Under the pieces are notes generated by a model. It searched no databases. It saw only the letters and a list, made by a program, of their open reading frames with translations, and had not been told where the DNA came from. Below are positions 59,901-64,000 of a stretch of DNA of 64,000 nt, piece after piece. Each line of letters begins with the position of its first letter. Position 1 is the stretch's first letter. The translations under genes and the position numbers were made by a program. This DNA comes from Telopea speciosissima. Its lineage: Eukaryota > Streptophyta > Magnoliopsida > Proteales > Proteaceae. The stretch lies in contig NC_057923.1 of assembly GCF_018873765.1 (NCBI RefSeq), forward strand, positions 23,345,913-23,409,912, given 5' to 3'.

Positions 59901-60002
59901 AAAACAATCTAATGGTTCCTATGACTTCTACATCTACTTCTGCTCCATTGCACATGAACACGCTCACCTCACTCTTGCTTGGCATCCTACTGATTAGAAA
60001 CC
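56968..60002 (-). pseudogene. Ty1/copia pol (protease end, integrase, RT, RNase H), minus strand
   Basis: Reading down the minus strand: FLISRMPSKSEVSVFMCNGA and NVAFIPSLRR (after protease, about 60000-59830), a decayed integrase (about 59650-59150), an integrase-RT linker ending RRSTRAHKS (about 58740), RT pieces (NGVWEVVEIPQGG at about 58570; DVKITFLNGDLAEKI at about 58320-58280), and RNase H with GGGVIFLGIMSNSFSLLRPL then FEATKQDVWFRN (about 57640-57540) and REKVSSKEVEVKHISTEKMV (about 57405-57345). The conserved WEFCTHAPFN tail follows the stop. Stops and frameshifts are frequent. It joins the LTR at 51672-52064 across the gypsy insertion. Gag, primer site and 5' LTR are absent. Confidence 0.85.
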
Positions 60003-60440
60003 TCAGTGCCCTTCTTCCAAGTTCGATGGCGAATAGTCAGGAGATCTGGGAGTGTAGAATGGTGAGTTCAGTTTGTCCACCTCTTCAGACATTTTATCAT
60101 CACTTGGGAAAGTCCTTGGAGTATAATATGGAGACTCTAGCTTATCCACCTCTTCTGAACAGGTTTTCACGTTTCGACCGTACTCTGGTGGCCAATCCCT
60201 TATTGCTGACAGTTTTGGCATTTTAGGCTTCCTGAATGCTTCTGTTTGAGTTGTCAAAACTGCTTTATCGACTCGTGTATTCATGTGTTTCCTCTTCTGA
60301 CCCGGTGGCCTATTGATTTTCCTAACATCAGTGTTGGAAATAGTCAAGTCTGCAGGTTTTAGTTCCCTAGAGCAGAGGTCTAAGTCCTTGAAATTGTCAC
60401 CCATAAAAGATTTCTCTACAACCCTCTTCTTGGATGGCAT
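60003..60440 (-). pseudogene. SUVH5/6-like N-terminal fragment
   Basis: A clean 145-codon frame, MPSKKRVVEKSFMGDN to SPSNLEEGH-stop. It contains INRPPGQKRKH and PKLSAIRDWPPEYGRNVKT; the SA(I/V)RD(F/W)PPxxGRN phrase is a hallmark just upstream of the SRA region in SUVH5/6-type methyltransferases. A duplicated unit (SEEVDKLESPYYTPR / SEEVDKLNSPFYTPR) follows. The SRA and SET domains are missing. It abuts copia coding at 60002. The TGGCATCCTA phrase recurs at both edges. The assignment rests on one motif plus composition. Confidence 0.55.
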
Positions 60441-61340
60441 CCTATTTGATAGAAATCTAATTAACTACAAGTATTTATCAAACTATTATAATTAAAAACT
60501 GAGGCATTTAACAAATGCCGGAATCCACACTAGCTATAATAATATCAATTAGCTAATAGACAAGAGTAACAATCACATCTACATTCCTAACCTATGGGTC
60601 TTAAAATGTTATGGTCCTCTCAAAAATTTGATGACATCACATTTAGATGATCAGCCACTTGCTTTGCAAAACTGTTGGACAACTCTAACCTTCAAAGAAA
60701 CCACCACCTTTGGGTGACTAGTCACTTCAAGATTAGTGTTTTTCATATTGTGAATTTATTCCATTTAATTTAATGACATCACCGTTGGGTGATCAATCAT
60801 CCACTTTGGGATAACTCTAACCTTTAAAGAGACCACCACCGTTGGGTGATTAGTCACTTCAAGATTAGTGTTTTTCCTACCTTGTATGCATTTAATTTAC
60901 TTTGATGACATCACCTTTGGGTGATCAGCCATCTGTTGTGCTGCCCTTACATTAAACTTTGAATCATATGTGCTACAGTCGAATTTGACCTTACCACTTT
61001 GGTGGGTTCAGTCTCACTCTACCATAACTAAATACGACCCTATAACTGCAGCTAAATAGGGAATTTACATTCATTATAAAAGAATTTATAATTAGACATG
61101 TATACATTCAGTTTTTGTACTCTACACTATATGTCATATCAGCCTAGCTACTGTTTCATGCTCATTAATGCTTAAAATTGACCCAAATAGGCAATTAAAG
61201 TAGCTGAAATGAAACAAAAACATCAAAACCGAGGCCTATATGTCACCAAAGTAGGCCAAATACATATCAATCTATAGAGAATTAAGAACTACACAACCCA
61301 AAAAAAACTCCACCCAAAAATACCCCTCCATGCACCCCTG
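60441..61340. repeat. Tandem repeats of about 150 bp
   Basis: A unit containing GATGACATCACC(G/T)TTGGGTGATCA, TAACTCTAACCTT, AAAGA(A/G)ACCACCACC and TCACTTCAAGATTAGTGTTTT occurs at about 60625-60750 and 60772-60880, with a third start at about 60903. TTGGGTGA/ATCACC phrases alternate. No gene is recognised; it may be the leader of the neighbouring copia. Confidence 0.6.
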
Positions 61341-61349
61341 GAAAAAACT

Positions 61350-63684
61350 AGTGATATCACTCCCGATCGGTTCAAAAGCGTGTAAAGCGGACTGGTTGAA
61401 CCGGTCCTAACTGGGTTGAACTAGATCACATTTTGGGTCAATTTCGAGTTTTTGAGTTGGTCAAATGGATCGGTCAACGGTCCGATCAAACAAGTTGTTG
61501 ACCAAATCGAGTCAAAATAGGTTTGACTGGTCCGTTCGGGTTAGTTTTATTGAATCGAGCTGGACCGAATTAATTTTGGTTCAATTCTTGGGTTGCCCAA
61601 ACTAGCATAACTCCTTTAATTGTAACCTTTACATGTTAATGGATAAGGGCAAAAGGCTAAAAATAAAAACCCTTAACTAAACTTCAAAATTACATAACAT
61701 GCCATTGATTCAAAATAAAAAGGAATCAAAACTAGACTCGTGTTCTAACTCAACCCGTCACTATAGACGCCTCATTTTGTCTTTCCCCCCGAAGGTTTCC
61801 CGTAACGATGATGAGCACCCTCTAAGGCCTAGAGCCGGTGTATTTGTGGATGTAGTGTCAGTGTGCACGGTCCAAATCCGTTTACCAACTAACCTTTCCT
61901 TACCGGAGCCCAAACTAAAGCCTCTAAGCCCTCCAAGTACCCCTAGAAAGGCTAGCCCTGACCCAGAACCCTTGGAACCAGCCTGGCCCAACACAGACCT
62001 GGCCCAAACAGCCCGAATCATGCCTGTCGACGCTGAAACCCTCCTCGACACTTAAAGGCCCCGAGTCGAGATCGAGCCAACCTGCCATCGACATCGAACC
62101 ATTCCATTTCACTGTCTAACAATGCATCTTTACTGTCTATCCCATTTCGACATTCAGTTAATAACAATCGACACTCAAACACAAACCTTCGATGTCGAGT
62201 CCTATTAATCGACAGCCACTCGATGTCAACTGTATCCTACTTTAATGTCGAATCGGGCAGTTTCAATGTCGAATAACTACTAATCCGAGAAGCCCAAACT
62301 TGCCATATTTGTTCCGATTGCGATACCTTCCATGTCCCAGCCTATTTTTGGCATTTTATATCTCAATCTTGGTTTGCTTAGACCCTAAGAAACACCCCAA
62401 AGGTAATTAAACACGTGCCACCAATCCATTGGTCCTTACCTTGACTTTACACCCACTGTCGATGCAAAGACACCTTCGTTGGATGATCCAGATTAACTCC
62501 ATCAACCTTACATGAATTTGGGAGTACACACACCCCTCTACATCTATAAATACACCCCCTCTCACGTTGAGGAGGGTTACATCCACTTTACATGAGCCTT
62601 ACTTAGCCATTGCATAGCCTTCCCTTGGTGACTCTTTGCCCATATTGCATTAAGACACCCCTCCATCCATACTTAGCCTTCATCCAAGAGTTTGAAGCCT
62701 TAACCCATCACTCTCTTTACCTGTTGAGAGCGACAATCCTACTTGCAACATCAAGACTTGAAGGCACCAAACTGGAAATCTCGGCTTGACAACGAAGCAT
62801 TTAAGTACAAGAGACAATATAAGCCACAACAGGCGACGATACTTGCTCAACGTACGAATTCCCTGAGTTACACAAGGGAAACCTCCACACTCTCATTTTG
62901 ATCTTCTTTTACTAGGTATGCCCTTTAGTCTATAATCTTATTCAATTTTCATTGTTTTCTTATTTTTATCGAGTTTTGCATCTCCAAGAGGAGTGTGATC
63001 CCGTCTTCCTAGACGGTGATCATACCCTATTATTTCTTCCCTCCTCCTTCTTCATTTTTATATGTATTGTCTCTCTTTCATGCAAGCATCTCCATGATCC
63101 CAATCCCCCATAGTTTAAGACTCCCTCATGTACACTTGCCATTGGCATATTTTCCTGTTTCACTCCTATGTTTCTCTATGCATATGTATTAAATTATCAT
63201 CCTTGTTTACATGCATTCATCATATCATTTTGCTTAGCCTAGAGTCAATCATGTTAGGTTATTTAAGTTTATGGACCCTTAATTTTACATTCCAGTATAC
63301 TAACCCTTGCCTTGCAGTCGAACCTCCAGGTATGTGTTCCTTTCACTCCCTTTGTATTTTACTTTCTTACATTTTTACCTGTATTTTACATACTATCAAA
63401 GCATGTTATTCATTCCATATTGTGTAGCAATAGAAGACTATCAAGTCTGGGTGGACTAGGGTGCCTAATACCTTCCCCGGACCGTAACTTGACCCGTACC
63501 CAAACCAATGGACCATTTGTCTCCGAAAGGGTGTTTTATGTGAGTCATTACATTTACATCATAAGTCTTAAACCCTCCTCTAGGTGGCGACTCCTAAACA
63601 TTCAATTCACATCTCTCTTCTCCCCAAAGAGGGATGAGGTGGAGGACACGTGGCAATCCCCATCATGCGGTCATTGACCTCACA
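61350..63684 (+). repeat. 5' LTR of a Tat/Ogre-type Ty3/gypsy element (start uncertain)
   Basis: The end of the LTR (about 63440-63600) carries the set of phrases GGGTGCCTAATACCTTCCCC, GGACCGTAACTTGACCCGTA and CTAGGTGGCGACTCC, which mark Tat/Ogre LTRs. A TATAAATACACCCC box is at about 62547. The LTR ends CTCACA just before the primer site. An ORF at 61699-62055 has no domain. The left boundary was not found. Confidence 0.7.
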
Positions 63685-63704
63685 GTAGCGACTCCACTGG
63701 GGAC
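63685..63704 (+). promoter_or_regulatory. Primer binding site of the Tat/Ogre-type element
   Basis: GTAGCGACTCCACTGGGGAC matches the (T)GGCGACTC..CTGGGGAC primer-site form used by Tat/Ogre elements (tRNA-Arg type). The internal region runs to the window end. Confidence 0.7.
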
Positions 63705-64000
63705 TACTTTTACTTGTGTAAAATAGGTCAGACTTTGATGTGCTTGGCATATATATTGTATTGTTTTAACATGCTTTTTTTTTTTACTGTATGCTTTTGG
63801 ATGCTAACTTCCATGCACTAACTTTGCATCATATTCGCATACACTATCACACACCATTAGTCATCCAACTACTGCAAAGTTCAACCCCATTATTTATACC
63901 TCGTAGTGTAATCCTGGGCCCGGTGTGTAAACACGCAGCTTACTCTTGGTGAAACTATAACTCTTAGCACCGTACAATTTGGTATATCAAAGAGGCTTGC
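63705..64000 (+). mobile_element. Start of the Tat/Ogre interior, cut by the window end
   Basis: Leader sequence with no ORF yet; the element continues beyond the window. Confidence 0.5.

Noticed and set aside
61699..62055. 118-codon ORF in the Tat/Ogre LTR
   Set aside because: It lies in LTR sequence, with no domain and a matching ORF on the opposite strand.

Overview
This is a stretch of nuclear DNA from a flowering plant. It has spliced genes with GT..AG introns, a chloroplast-targeted thylakoid-lumen protein gene, plant-type SINEs, MITEs, Ty1/copia and Ty3/gypsy elements, and a MuDR-type transposon. No rRNA, tRNA, CRISPR or prokaryotic operon was seen. I cannot place the species more precisely. 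Only two genes look intact: a PsbP-domain protein gene (PPD5-like, + strand, 20664-25576, 11 exons, 297 codons) and a conserved gene of unknown function (- strand, 44223-49900, 3 exons, 324 codons). A third candidate, a small GRF zinc-finger ORF (34542-34898), lies inside a transposon.

Layout. 0-3 kb: LINE ORF1 with a poly(A) tail, a hAT MITE with a perfect 8-bp target duplication, and a small orphan ORF. 3.7-10.6 kb: a decayed SUVH-type H3K9 methyltransferase (SRA + pre-SET + SET) split by a complete Ale-like copia element with 213-bp LTRs and TSD CTACA. 11.7-16.2 kb: nested MITEs, LTR-like repeat DNA, a copia fragment and a CACTA-like subterminal repeat region. 16.4-17.2 kb: three decayed exons of a nucleotide-diphospho-sugar transferase. 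17.7 kb: a tRNA-derived SINE with a 15-bp TSD. 20.6-25.6 kb: the PPD5-like gene, with an antisense TRIM element in intron 6.

27.5-36.3 kb: an 8.77-kb MuDR/MULE with 67-bp TIRs. It carries a decayed transposase, a captured UDP-glycosyltransferase fragment between 69-bp direct repeats, and a convergent GRF-zinc-finger/coiled-coil/membrane ORF. 36.4-38.7 kb: a truncated copia on the - strand. 39.1-43.5 kb: a LINE with a tandemly duplicated internal segment that was later hit by other insertions. 44.2-50.7 kb: the second intact gene, whose 4.4-kb first intron is full of repeats. 51.7-60 kb: a copia (- strand) split by a chromovirus (+ strand) which itself contains a 521-bp solo LTR with TSD GGAAT. 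60.0-60.4 kb: an N-terminal SUVH-like fragment. 61.3-64 kb: the 5' LTR and primer-binding site of a Tat/Ogre-type element running off the window.

The most unusual items are the MULE with its GRF-domain second ORF and captured UGT piece, and the two non-overlapping halves of an SUVH5/6-like gene in separate transposon-rich places.
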